From Ancylostoma caninum (taxonomy: Eukaryota; Nematoda; Chromadorea; Rhabditida; Ancylostomatidae), in NCBI GenBank assembly GCA_037903475.1, contig JBAJFG010000601.1, forward strand, positions 372,001 to 436,000: a DNA stretch of 64,000 bases. The letters are read 5' to 3'. The position numbers and the translations under genes were made by a program. Positions 44,490-55,137 of this stretch are shown piece by piece; position 1 is the stretch's first letter; each line of letters begins with the position of its first letter. The notes beneath the pieces were generated by a model. That model saw nothing but the letters and a program-made list of their open reading frames with translations, searched no databases and was not told the origin of the DNA.

Positions 44490-45433
44490 TGAATGAGATA
44501 AGTTTATGATCACAGGACCGTATAAAAGGAAGGAGAAGGGTAGTATGCCTTTATAAGGAGGACGATGAACCAGACGGGTGAGGAGTGACAAGGATGGGGA
44601 TTGCAGTATAGAGTATGTTAGAGGTGGGCTAGCGGATTGATCGGCGTCCAAAATAGGGGGAACGCCTGGAGAGGGGTCCAAAGGCGTGAAAAGGGTGCGC
44701 CAACGTCCGAAAGTGGGGAAACAACTGCAGTCGGGTCCAACGGCGTGATAAGGGTGCGCCGGCGTCTAAAAGTGGGAAAACGCGTGGAGTTGGGTCCAAC
44801 GGCGTGATAAGGGTGCACTGACGTCCGAAAGTGGAGAAACACCTGGAGTCGGGTCCAAAAGTGTGGTAAGGGTGCGCCGGCGTCTAAAAGTGGGGAAACG
44901 CGTGGAGTTGGGTCCAACGGCGTGATAAGGGTGCGCCGGCGTCCGAAAGTGGGAAAACGCCTGGAGTCGGGTCCAACGGCGTGATAAGGGTGCGTCGGCG
45001 TCCAAAAGCGGGGAAACGCGAGGAGTCCAAAGGTGTGATAAGGGTGCGCCGGTTTCCGAAAGTGGGAAAACGCCTGGAGTCGGGTCCAACGGCGTGACAA
45101 GTGTGCGCCGGCGTCCAAAACGGGAGGAACCTTTGGAGGCAGGTTCCAACGGTGAGATAAGGGTGCATCGGTGTTCAGGTCCAATCCCAGTTTGCACTTA
45201 CTCGGTCAATTTTTACTATTTACTTCCACCGAAATGCGGCACCACAAATTGTTGGAAAGGAGCTGTCCATAGTGGGTCAATGGTTCCATGAACCGCGGTA
45301 AAGAATGCTTCTCTGTGGATAGTGTCTGTTCATCCACCTGCACTAATCTTATCTGAGGACAATGAAAATGTGCGAGCGAAGCGAGCACGAAAAGAAGCCT
45401 GAGAGTCCGGCGTTAGCCGGACGATCAAGCTGG
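44490..45433 (+). mobile_element. Non-autonomous Helitron-type element with 59-bp minisatellite
   Basis: The 3' terminus is the hairpin GTCCGGCGTTAGCCGGAC (45405-45422), identical to the one at 29993, then a 7-nt spacer and CTGG (45430-45433) followed by T. A 59-bp minisatellite (44641-45178) lies 230 bp upstream. Before it, GATCACAGGACCGTATAAAA resembles GATCATATAAAA before the array at 28 kb. The 5' end is not fixed. Confidence 0.65.
44641..45178 (+). repeat. 59-bp minisatellite, about 9 units
   Basis: The unit includes GGCGTGATAAGGGTGCGCCG, GCGTCCGAAAGTGGGGAAAC and GCCTGGAGTCGGGTCCAAC; GTGATA words are exactly 59 bp apart at 44745, 44804, 44863, 44922 and 44981. It is the same family as 2964-3190 (opposite strand). 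It is related to the 50-bp array at 28 kb, which lacks about 9 bp around GCCTGGAGT. Confidence 0.95.
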
Positions 45434-45435
45434 TA

Positions 45436-46132
45436 TATATAAAAGTGAAAGTTTGTGTGTGTGTGTTTGTTCTGAATAGAAATCGCGGAGGATAAACCGA
45501 TCGGGACCAAATTTTGCATGTAGGTTCTTTGGGGGCCGGCGGAGGTTATACGCTACTTCACACCTGGGATTATCGATCGATTCATCGATTATATCAATTT
45601 CATTGATTTTTCATTATTTTTGCCGAGGGGTCGGTGGGGACACGTCTTCTGGGGTTCCTCAATACGCTGAATACGAATATGACAACCATTTTGCGCGAAA
45701 TATTGATTTATTGATTTTATCGATTTTTCATTTTCGCTGGGGGACGGACAAAGACATGACTTCTGGGGTTCCTCAATACGCTGAATACGAATATGACAAA
45801 CATTTTGCATAAATTTCAATTTTTCGATTTTATTGATTTTTGGCTCTTCCGCCCAATGGAGCGGTGAAGACATCTCTCCTGGGGTACCTCGATATGCTGA
45901 GTATGAATATGAACAACCACTTTGTACGAATACGTCGATTCAATGTCACCGAAATAGCTTTGCTAACTTTTCGCCCACAAGTCGATGGGAAACGTCACCT
46001 GGGCTTCGCTAACATGCTGATCACCAAAATTATGGAGATTTTAATGAATTTGTCGATGATAGTAATTGGCGTCAGCAGTATGATGTAGCCAAGGTAATAA
46101 AACACCCGAGCGAAGCCGGGCACGGCAGCTAG
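45436..46132 (+). mobile_element. Second Helitron-type element with internal ~118-bp repeats
   Basis: The 3' end is CCCGAGCGAAGCCGGG (hairpin, 46105-46120), an 8-nt spacer and CTAG (46129-46132) followed by T, the textbook Helitron terminus. The 5' side starts with TATATAAAAGTGAAAGTTTG and GTGTGTGTGT directly after the previous element's end. Inside, the block with GGGGTTCCTCAATACGCTGA and ATACGAATATGACAA recurs about four times at roughly 115-125 bp. No Rep/helicase coding. Confidence 0.7.
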
Positions 46133-46144
46133 TATATATATATA

Positions 46145-46683
46145 CAGGGGGGCCATAAGTTATTGTACAACGTTTGCTGGCCCATTTCTCCGCAGTAGTA
46201 AAATATTTTTTGCCGCACTAGGCACTGTTTAATAGAGCTGGATTTGCTCTATCTTTTGATCACAAAAACCTCCTGGATACTTCCAAGATAACGAAAAAAG
46301 TTTATCGGAAACATTCATTGCAGACTTTCGGTGCCGCAAAATGCACTAACTCTGCCCGCAATTTCCGAGCAAAACAGCCACAAAAACAGTTTGATATTTT
46401 TAGAAAGAGCATTCTTTGCTCTTTAAGATGCATCTAAGCAGTACACCCCACTTTAGAGATTTGGTGGATTTTTCGTAAAAAATTTCCACATCAACCCGCT
46501 TTTTTCAAAAACCTGTTCTAAGTCCAACTGCTCCAAAGCAAAACTCTCCCGGGAAACCGGGTTTTAACTGTAAGATACTTTGATCCCTGCTCTATTCGGC
46601 AGCGAAAAGAGCAGGATAATCCATGTGTTGCTGGTGGAGAAATAAATGAGCAAACGTTGTACAATAACTTATGGCCCCCCCTG
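46145..46683. mobile_element. 539-bp MITE, copy 1
   Basis: TIRs of about 35 bp start CAGGGGGGCCATAAGTTATT at 46145. The end is the reverse complement, with TTATGGCCCCCCCTG at 46683. TA lies on both sides. It sits in the TATATATA just outside the Helitron end at 46132. The interior is non-coding. Its sequence is practically the same as the copy at 49608. Confidence 0.9.
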
Positions 46684-46830
46684 TACAATGTCTTTTTTGG
46701 TGACAATAGTAGTGACCTTTTATTTTTGACTCTTCTCTATATGCTGTTGAACGACTATAGGATTTTATGGGCATTGGGGAACTACGAAAAGATGCACTTC
46801 ATTCATAACTTCTCTCAAAAACACACGTGA

Positions 46831-47092
46831 TTACGGTGATTCACAAAGCTCTGTGACAGCGTTGCATACAGTTCCAGCGGGACACATGCTGCAGGGAGCA
46901 CCAACTGAGTATATGTGTTCACCGATATTGTTACCGCTGAAATTGGAGAAAAAAATACTTGTGGTGGAAATAAATATGCGGTATCAGGTTGAAAAGAGAA
47001 CTTTACCCAGGTCCATAGTGGCAGACGACAAAAGAAAATCTCCCGCATCTGGAGATTCCACATCCAAGCCTAACATTGTTGTGCCACGCCAT
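46831..47092 (-). CDS. CAP/SCP (Ancylostoma-secreted-protein type) gene, two C-terminal exons
   Basis: Exon 47092-47007 begins after GCTTTTTTTAG and encodes MAWHNNVRLGCGISRCGRFS and FVVCHYGPG. A 70-nt intron (GTAAAG...TTTCAG) keeps frame. Exon 46936-46831 encodes GNNIGEHIYSVGAPCSMCPA and GTVCNAVTELCESP, followed by TAA. W-H-N, LGC, VVCHYGPGGN and PCSxCPxGTxC are the C-terminal signature of nematode CAP proteins, secreted cysteine-rich proteins abundant in parasitic strongylids. The N-terminal exons, including the signal peptide and the first CAP histidine, were not found upstream, so the gene is either split by long introns or truncated. Family assignment is secure. Function in the host interaction is only known for relatives. 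Confidence 0.85.
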
Positions 47093-47269
47093 CTAAAAAA
47101 GCACGATCACTTCGGTCACATCATCACAGCAACCCTATTCATGCAGAAAAACTTGACAAATTTCCAGCATTGACCAATTCGCCTTACTCAGATGCTTAAT
47201 TGTGAAGTTAACTCATCCTAATTTATCCTATTCCTAATTTTAATCAAAAAAAAGTTAACTATTCCAAGC

Positions 47270-48275
47270 TCATGACATAATGAGCATGTCTTCTCCAAGA
47301 TAAATAGTAATAAATTTTTCATTGGCAAAGAAGTTCGTATTCATATATTCAATCACACAGTATGTCGTTGGAAAGTAGCATGACGAAATACTCAGAATGC
47401 TTCCTTCCGTTTCTTTAATTACAAAGGAAACATTGTAGGCCTCATTAAGCCCACTTCGTGACAATCCTCTAGCAAAACTCTAAATCGATGCGTTCAAGAA
47501 GTATTAATAAGGTCATCACTTCGAATTATCCGTCGAATGAAGAGGAAGGGTATACTTGAAAACACCACTTACCTCCAACTTCCTTCACCACTCCGAGGAA
47601 GCCGAACTGCAAGTGAAAAGCATGACGCAATGTAGGATTTTCAGAAGACCGTAACTTACGGAAAGAAAGAAGAGGAAGCGTGTCATTGATGGCTCTTATG
47701 CAGTTTGTTCCAGACATGGGTGTTTTATACAGTTTGAGCAGTGTGCACGTGAATCGCAGCGTTGGGCCAATTAGAATTTTGGTTACCAATACCGTTAAAT
47801 AAAAATAAAAGTGCATCTCAAGTGCCACCCAGCTATTGTGCGAGCACGGGACGTGTTAATATGTAGACGAGGAAGAAAAATTTCGTTTACCTACTCTATG
47901 CTCTTTTATTAACCACATTGAAAAAGCAAACAGAACTACGGTGCCTCGAAAGTACATTCGAAACACCGGCATAGGTTGCAAGAATTTGCAAAAATCCTAC
48001 AAAATGACGCAAGGTCTTCGGGTCGTCAAATAGCTTCTCACCAAAAATGAAATCAAAAACACCACAATTGAAGAAGAAATATTCAAAAAAGATTGGAAAA
48101 GTCCCACAAAGCACAACCAGAAGCTCATAAATGAGTGCACCGTACTACATCTGAATGGAAAGTAGCAGTGTAACTCATTATAAAGAACCCAGCAGGAAAT
48201 CTCGGCTTCGGATTCAAGATCAGCGTGAAAAACTGCATATAGTAGTGCACATAGCATCACAAATGGCCACTTCAA
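47270..48275 (-). CDS. Multi-exon membrane-protein candidate, family unknown
   Basis: Well-supported exons: 47832-47660 (after CGCACAATAG; ends at GTAAGT), 47606-47573 (after TTTTCACTTGCAG; ends at GTAAGT) and 47468-47270 (after TTTTGCTAG; ends TGA). They join in one frame over introns of 53 and 104 nt. The last exon reads EAYNVSFVIKETEGSILSIS and NTNFFANEKFITIYLGEDM. Upstream, 48257-48045 encodes a signal-like MLCALLYAVFHA and hydrophobic stretches (SFMSFWLCFVGLFQS) with a GTGAGA donor. The next frame has VFRMYFRGTVVLFAFSMWLI, ending at GTAAAC. The junction from there to 47832 does not keep frame in my reading. Likely several membrane passes. It lies between the two identical MITEs. Confidence 0.45.
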
Positions 48276-49604
48276 AAGCGATTCCCTTTTTAGTTTCTAA
48301 GTTAGAGATGATATTTTAGCAACATTTTCCAGCTGCCAAGCAAAATCACGAGCAATGGTAATTTATTCGTATTTATTCATGCAGCACCAGAAAACCACCA
48401 TGACCTTAATTTGGTGTTGATTTGGTTTTGTTCAATGCTACGGTGGTCCTTCAACGTCGAATTATTGAAAAAAAAAAACATCTCATATTGTCTTATGGGG
48501 TCTACAATTTAGTCAAGATTACAAAACGATCAAAAAATGGATGGCTATTGATTCACGATGAGAACGCGGAGCAGATGTTGTGAAGCGGATTTTCTGGGAT
48601 CGCTGAATATACGCGTAATCATCAAGAATTTTCATCCTACCATTACTATCAAAAGTGGAAAGGTCCACAAACAGATTTGGTCACGCTACGGTGCTCCTTG
48701 ATCTCAAACAAGATTTGAAAGCTGGTCAAAAGCCAAGGAGGCGATTTTCAAAACGAGATGATCTAAATCCTTCATTATGGAAGGGAAAATCATAAGTGCT
48801 CAAGTGAAATTTCGGAGATATGAGTTTAAAGTGATCACAAACAAGAACCCGACACTTCATACTTGACAATCTTATAGACTTTATACGAGGATTTGCAGCG
48901 GCAGAAGCAAAAACTGGAAAGTGGAGTCTTAGCCGCTCTAGGAAATCGGACCGAAAATAAAAATAATGACAATATCAGCTAATATGCCAAACAGTCAATA
49001 ATAATTATTTCAAAATGATAAAAATAAGCAACCAGAAATAAGCCAATACAAGATTTTTGTTAATTCTGTAAAGTAATACGAAAGCTCGGCGACCCACGGA
49101 CGCACCCCCCCCCCCAGTTGCTTATTTGAGATACTATGTATTCTGTGAATTAAGTTTGATCATTGAGATCACTGCATTACCTTGAATTCGGCTGCTGCGG
49201 CAGTACCTCGAAAATTGTGCCAGAACTTATGGGTCATCTTGTGCACGCTTCTCAAAATTTTCAACACAGTTAGGGAGAGATGGCACCTCTTTCTCCCTGA
49301 ATCTACGTTTACGAGGACTATTTTGTGACCATTTGGCTTACCTCACTCTGTCAAATTTCTGAAGCATATTCGGTAGCGTGGATGTATGACATTGATTAAT
49401 AAGTCATTGTTTTATTCATTCGTTTCCACATATTTCACACTGATGTGTGGATCCGTTTTAGCTCCCCTTGCACAGTTCCAGTTGCTCCCAATTGTTTTAA
49501 GTGTCAGTTCCTATACCTCCTTATCCAAAGTTCCAATTGCTATCCAGTGGATTTTGTACATGTATTTCTGATTTTGGGGTTGACTCAGAGATACCCGGGT
49601 GGCT
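48276..49604. other. Repeat fragments; no confident gene
   Basis: A mariner-type end (GTCAAGTATGAAGTGTCGGG, minus, about 48870) resembles the ends at 27095. A diverged R1 copy starts at about 48893 (CAGCGGCAGAAGC, AGTGGAGTCTTAGCCGC) and stops near 49115 with a run of C after CCACGGACGCA. The remainder has short frames only. Confidence 0.4.
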
Positions 49605-49607
49605 ATA

Positions 49608-50147
49608 CAGGGGGGGCCATAAGTTATTGTACAACGTTTGCTGGCCCATTTCTCCGCAGTAGTAAAATATTTTTTGCCGCACTAGGCACTGTTTAATAGA
49701 GCTGGATTTGCTCTATCTTTTGATCACAAAAACCTCCTGGATACTTCCAAGATAACGAAAAAAGTTTATCGGAAACATTCATTGCAGACTTTCGGTGCCG
49801 CAAAATGCACTAACTCTGCCCGCAATTTCCGAGCAAAACAGCCACAAAAACAGTTTGATATTTTTAGAAAGAGCATTCTTTGCTCTTTAAGATGCATCTA
49901 AGCAGTACACCCCACTTTAGAGATTTGGTGGATTTTTCGTAAAAAATTTCCACATCAACCCGCTTTTTTCAAAAACCTGTTCTAAGTCCAACTGCTCCAA
50001 AGCAAAACTCTCCCGGGAAACCGGGTTTTAACTGTAAGATACTTTGATCCCTGCTCTATTCGGCAGCGAAAAGAGCAGGATAATCCATGTGTTGCTGGTG
50101 GAGAAATAAATGAGCAAACGTTGTACAATAACTTATGGCCCCCCCTG
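49608..50147. mobile_element. 540-bp MITE, copy 2
   Basis: Same element as 46145-46683, with one more G in the 5' TIR (CAGGGGGGGCC). TA lies on both sides (49606-49607, 50148-50149). Apart from that one base I see no differences across the whole length. The orientation is the same. The near-identity points to a very recent transposition or a local duplication. Confidence 0.9.
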
Positions 50148-50329
50148 TATATAACATAGAAACGCTCATGACACTTTTTTCAAAATTCTGGACGGCACGC
50201 ATGGGCGCCAAATTCAAACGACAGGAATACATCTGTAAGCAAGGTGGTGAAGAAGAGGTCTTGGAAACATGGGACACCATCAGAATAGTGTGGAGGCCTA
50301 AGACACTGCTCATCTGGTAGTAATGATCC

Positions 50330-50690
50330 GTATATCAGTTTGACGATCGATTTTATCTATTTTCCTCAGTTTAGCTCCAATCCTGATTGAAATGGGCATA
50401 CTGGGGTAACCCAACAAGCCGATCACGAATCTAACGTCCTTTTTGCACGGCGTGGCCACTGATTTTTTGATTTTATTGAGTTTTCGCAATTTGTACTACA
50501 GTCGCGGCGGAACCATACCCACAGGGGTTTCTCAGCACGCTGATCACATATCTAACGACCACTTTGCAACGCGTGGTTACTGACGTGTTGATTTTCTTGT
50601 TTTTAGCAGGTTGTGCTGCAGGCGTGGCGGGATCCCACCGGGGTTTTCACCACATGGTCACAAAACATTTTAACGTACTATTCTAGATAT
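50330..50690 (+). repeat. Three diverged ~115-bp Helitron-type internal repeats
   Basis: Blocks share GGGGT(T/A)(T/A)C, a CA(C/A)GCTGATCAC-like word, TCTAACG(T/A)CC and TTTTTGATTTT/TGTTGATTTTC. The layout resembles the repeats inside the Helitron at 45630-46030. No 3' terminus of Helitron type was found here. Confidence 0.4.
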
Positions 50691-51212
50691 GATCTTGTAT
50701 CAGTGCCGAAGCGTATTTGATGCTACAAGTGCGCGCGCAGAAAATTATCCTTTCCTCTTCTTTATTCGACGACGCGGTAGCGACGAAACCAGAGGCTTGG
50801 TCAGCGTTAAGCGCGAAACCTACATACTGGAAATACCGTGTTTTGTTTGTGAAGCTCAATTCTCACTTACAGTAGCAAGCACATAAGCAGCAGTCTGAAA
50901 GGAGCCAAACGAAGCGGTTCGAATCAGTTACGCTTCAAAAACTCAAGCGAAAGCCAGGATATTCGCGGCACTTACTATGTCCATCAACTTCTTTCGAAAA
51001 AAAAAGTACTAAATGTATGATCGCGATGGCGCTGCATGGTGAAAAACTGTAAAGCGAGTTGCAATTCATGTGACTGCAACATTTGAGAATGTTTTCTACT
51101 TGCCGACATATACATGTGTTCGTTGCCTTATTCATAAACATCAGCTCTGTGGAAACGGATCTCGGTCGGCATCAAACACTGGCTTACCATAAGCACATTT
51201 CTCCATCATTTG

Positions 51213-51600
51213 TTATAATGCGTTGGATTTGCTCATACCATATGGCAGTGGCATGTTAAATATCTGAAACATATTAAATGAACAAACAAATTATGACAGT
51301 TTCTTGAAGTATTAATATTAACTTACCATGAACCAATTGGTCCTACTTAGATTCCGTGTGATCTCGACCTCTTTTCTAGACAAGAAAATTGGGTTTTGAG
51401 GGAGGATATCTCCCTCATGACCAGACAGAAGTCCGGGGACACATCGGAAGCATTAGACATGATGGCACGACGAATACGAGTCAGGCGAAATTTCGAATTG
51501 AGTAGGAGGAAAGCCCACGCGATTTTGATCACGTGCAATGTTGGTCTCCGATAACCAAGTCCAATCAAAAGAAATTGCGGTAAAGCACCAGTAAGCAATT
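51213..51600 (-). CDS. 3' end of a host gene, family unknown
   Basis: Exon 51375-51327 begins after TTTTCTTGTCTAG, encodes KEVEITRNLSRTNWFM and ends at GTAAGT. A 63-nt intron ends ATGTTTCAG. The last exon 51263-51213 encodes IFNMPLPYGMSKSNAL and TAA. Upstream, 51600-51380 has a long open frame (TGALPQFLLIGLGYRR, LHVIKIAWAFLLLNSK) that may be further coding, but its junction phase to 51375 is unresolved. Strong splice signals make a real gene likely. The product has no motif I know. Confidence 0.45.
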
Positions 51601-52590
51601 CATATTAGATTAATGTAACAGTTATAATAATAGCAATATGATTCATAACATCATTTACTCATATATAGGTTAGGTTAGTATCTTTATTCTAAATGTAAGT
51701 TTATACTGTTCTAATCTCGCTCTCTAGTACATAAATAACAAAATATAGTCTGATATATGCAAATAGTGAAACAACACTAGATTTAGATGTGGTTAGGTTT
51801 CTACTTTTTAATCATAAGGATTAGAGTGGGTATAAGGCCCTACGGTAGAAATTGGTATAATTATTGTCATGCTAATTTATTTATACTTTATTCTTTTCTA
51901 AATGGTATATATCATAGCCATACACATCTTATGAATTAACAACCTCTTACACTTAAACAGCTTAAATGCTTGCAATTAAACACTGAGATTTGGGTTATAT
52001 GGCAACTATAAAGTAAATAACTTAGGGTGTAGTAATCAAACACATTATTTTCCAAAAAACTTAGATGATCAGTGTGCTAAATATAACAATAATGTAGTAA
52101 AATTAAAGCAATCGTTTGGTAGAACCCTGGCGTAATACTGGGCACAGCGTACACCGTAGCGGTTAGTACCACAGCATAGCTCCTAAGAGATGATAAGGCG
52201 GGCCATAGCCTAGGAGGTAACACCCTTCTGAATAAACTGCTTAAAAGCAGGGGTCCTCATCCTCATAGTTGAGTTATTGGCAGATTCTGCATCTCCCTAT
52301 GCTGATTAGCTGATTCCAGCGGTATACCTAAATTGCCTTGAAACACCCTTCTTTCTCTTCTTTAAACCCGTTCTCCGGGACTGGGTCTGTAACAGTTTGC
52401 TAACCCGAGTTGACGTGTGGAGCCGTTGATCTCATCGATTGAACACGCCAAGATTCGTTGACCAACGCGGCAGCCGTGGCAGGCAGCCAGCACAGCAGTA
52501 GGATTCTCGGAGCGATCCACCTCCGAGCTCCAAAAATGTAGCCAGTTCGACCAATTCAAAAATGAGAATTTCGTTGCTTTCGATCCTGTT
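51601..52590. other. AT-rich spacer; no confident gene
   Basis: Very AT-rich with few frames. A patch at 52120-52260 is GC-richer (GGCGTAATACTGGGCACAGC, GGCGGGCCATAGCCTAGGAG) and could hold a structured RNA, but no known RNA was recognised. Confidence 0.3.
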
Positions 52591-52596
52591 GATATA

Positions 52597-53870
52597 TTAG
52601 GCTGTTGTGAAAATAATTGCCGTTTTACGGTATGCTTGAAAAAAAACTTTTTTTCTTGCCCATTTCAACAACTTCAAGCCAACTTGTGCTAGCTCCTGGT
52701 AGGGTTTGCTCTGCTCTTTCAAATGCTTCTTCAATAATCTGGCTAGCTCTTCCCTGGACTTTTTTTATAGGGTCGCGAAAAATGGTGAGCCGACGCGATT
52801 TTCGAGTGATCATGTTGTACGGGTTCAAACTCAGCCATTCTGCAGCCCGTAATATAGCGCTTGCTTTTGGCACGGATTCTCCTTCCGAAAGGACAGTGAG
52901 GTGCTGGTTCGCAAAATTCTCTTCCGGCGGTTTTGACCTCGAAGATAAACCCGGTCATGGTCGAAGAATATCGCTGGACGATCAAGCACTGAGAGCAGCG
53001 GTGGAAACGAAATCCGATACTACTACTCGTACGTTGGCGAAGGCCTGAGGGTTCACTATGCTATAGTTTCAAAACATTTGGCCTCCATTGGCATGGTGAG
53101 AAAAATGCAAAATTGGACACCTCGTGATCCGACCGATGCCCAGCAATCCACCCGCTACGAGGTCTGTTCTAACCTCCTCGTTCGCCAGAAAAACGAGCCA
53201 TTTCTTGACCGTTTAATAACTGTAGATGAAAAATGGCTCATATTTGATAATAAGAAACGTGGTTATGTATGGGTAGACAAGTTCTCTACCCCTCGAAGCT
53301 CCCCTAAACCAGATCTTCACCCTAGAAAGGTTATGTTGACAGTTTGGTGGTGTTGTAAGGATGTTATTCATTATAGCCTTCTGCAACCTGGTCAGGCTGT
53401 TACATCAGAGTCTTACTGTTGTGACTTAACCTGATGTGTGAAAAGTTGCGACAAATATGGCCGGCAGTGATAAACAGAGGTGGGCCTCTCCTGCTCCAGG
53501 ATAACGCTAGGCCTCACACTTCAAAACTCACCCGGCAAAAACTGACGCACTTAGGCATCGAGGTTCTCTCTCACCCAGCTTACTCTCCAGACCTCTCCCC
53601 TACCGACTACCACTTTCATCGGTCTCTCGAAGCAAACCTGCGTCAGCAGCAGTTTCCTGATTTGGAGCATGTTGAAATTGCCTACCAAGAGCTCTTAAAA
53701 TCTTGCGATCTCATTTTCTATTGTAAAGGTATAAACGAATTACCGGATCGTTGGCAGAGATGTGTAGAATCTGAAGGATTTTACTTTGATAAGCAAAGTT
53801 GAGATTGAACAGAGTTACAGCATTTTGAACTGGGCTGTCTATTTCGGCAGTTGATTTCGCAACAACCTGA
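52597..53870 (+). mobile_element. Mariner transposon, 1274 bp
   Basis: The left end TTAGGCTGTTGTGAAAATAA (then TTGCCGT) pairs with the right end on the minus strand, TCAGGTTGTTGCGAAATCAA (then CTGCCGA); TA lies on both sides (52595-52596, 53871-53872). Length, TIRs and transposase all fit the mariner family. TIRs differ at several positions, so it has aged. Confidence 0.9.
52782..53802 (+). pseudogene. Mariner transposase (DD34D), two frameshifts
   Basis: From ATG at 52782 an N-terminal helix-turn-helix region (RDFRVIMLYGFKLSHSAARN, then ERTVRCWFAKFSSG) binds the TIR in this family. The frame shifts by one base at about 53040 and continues KHLASIGMVRKM, then the first catalytic Asp in ITVDEKWLIFDNK. 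A second shift at about 53430 leads to LLQDNARPHTSK (second Asp) and AYSPDLSPTDYHF (third Asp). There are 34 residues between the last two Asp, i.e. DD34D. All catalytic residues remain, but the frame is broken twice. Total coding length about 340 codons, normal for mariner. Confidence 0.92.
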
Positions 53871-53964
53871 TACATTACTGGGATCGACATGGCGAGAAGG
53901 TCTAGGATATGGTGATACCTCCAGCAGGTGGAATGAGGTGGGCCGCTGCCTTTAAGAGTTACGG

Positions 53965-54040
53965 AGAGGCCGCCTTGGCTCAACGGGTTAGGGTCTAACA
54001 CAAGAAGTTCCAACTCGATGCATGTTTCAGATTTAAGTGG
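53965..54040 (+). repeat. tRNA-like A/B box pair, possible SINE head
   Basis: CCTTGGCTCAACGGGTTAGG resembles a Pol III A box and, about 20 bp on, AAGTTCCAACTCGATGC a degenerate B box. No cloverleaf could be drawn with confidence, so a decayed tRNA-derived SINE is more likely than a tRNA gene. Confidence 0.25.
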
Positions 54041-54194
54041 AACGAATAGAGATAGAAACTGGTGCTATAGCATTCAACTAGGTGAAAAAAATGAAGAAAA
54101 AGGGACTAGATGCCAAAGGAAAAATGTTTCATTTGTGATAAAATAAATCTTACTAGCCAAGTCAAAAGCTCGATAACAAACTTTACCTTTAATA

Positions 54195-54480
54195 TCAGGT
54201 TGGTGCGGAATTAATTGCCGAAACGAACACTTCAGTTCAGTATGTTACAACGCTGCTCAAACACAACTTCGCTAATCAGTTTAGCATTCATTCTATTCGG
54301 CAGTTCCTTCCCAACAATTTAGTGGATATTACATGCCTTTACAAAAAAATTGATATAGCGGCAATTCACAAACTTTTGGAGAGCTATTTCGGTATGCTCC
54401 AGATCAGCAATCTGCTACTGTCGCAGATTTCCATCGGTGACCTAGAAAAAGCGATATTCAGTAAGGAAAAGGTCTGACGA
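54195..54480 (-). pseudogene. 3' fragment of a second mariner
   Basis: The minus frame reads PYSSDLFLTEYRFF, a stop, then QIADLEHTEIALQKFVNCRY, INFFVKA and ELPNRM, clearly the C-terminus of a mariner transposase parallel to AYSPDLSPTDYHF and DLEHVEIAYQELL of the element at 52597. The third catalytic position is Glu-Tyr (TEY) rather than TDY. It ends at a TIR (TCAGGTTGGTGCGGAATTAA read from 54195, with TA at 54193). Everything 5' of the catalytic region is missing. Confidence 0.75.
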
Positions 54481-55137
54481 ATAAGGAGGATGAATGCGAA
54501 TCTCGATGCTTCAAATCGATGGGAAAAATCGATCATCGATTTCTCCCCAGGCATTGACCTCCTCCTTGATCTCTCTGAAAACTTGCATACGGGGGTTTTT
54601 GCAGGTGCAGGTAAAAGATATGATAAAGGTTTGCCAAGAAAAGCTCGACTAAGTGCGGAAAACTTCAGTAAAATCGGAAACTACACCGCGACACAGAAAA
54701 ATCTAAAGAAAATCAACGAAATCGAGGTTGTATCTCGAAACGGCGATTATATTCGTGATCATCAACTTCAAAAACCTGTACAAGCACTTTTTCAGAGCGA
54801 TACGAGGTATTAGTCGAACTTGTGAAAAATCGATAAAATCAATAAAATCGGTACTATCATGCGAAATGAATGTGATATTTGTGATCAGCACCTCGAATTA
54901 CACCTGTATGCAAGTTTTCAGAGAAATCTATGGCTTTGGGTTTGGGGTCGATGGTGGGGCCGCTGAAGTACAATAGTACCTTGAATTTTAAAATTCGGCT
55001 AAAAAACGAAAATTTCAGCTGGGCAGAAAAGAAATGCTATGTACGGATGAGAGAAGGGAGTGAGTGAGGAAGTTTCAAAAGGATTAAAGGTTTATGAAGT
55101 GTGTTTTTTTAGAATCTACCTGTTCTAGGTTCTACCT
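54481..55137. other. Diverged short repeats; no confident gene
   Basis: Blocks with AAAATCGATAAAATCAATAA, GTGATCA(T/G)CA(A/C)CT and TGCAAGTTTTCAGAG recur at about 110-bp spacing, recalling the internal repeats of the Helitron at 45436. A 107-codon plus frame here is probably fortuitous. Confidence 0.35.

Noticed and set aside
44618..45197. Minus frames of 94-188 codons
   Set aside because: They are translations of the 59-bp array in several frames.
52120..52260. GC-richer patch as a structured RNA gene
   Set aside because: No tRNA, snRNA or rRNA consensus could be placed on it. Left as undetermined.
54490..54813. 107-codon plus frame as a gene
   Set aside because: It lies in short AT-rich repeats resembling Helitron interiors and has no start context or splice sites.
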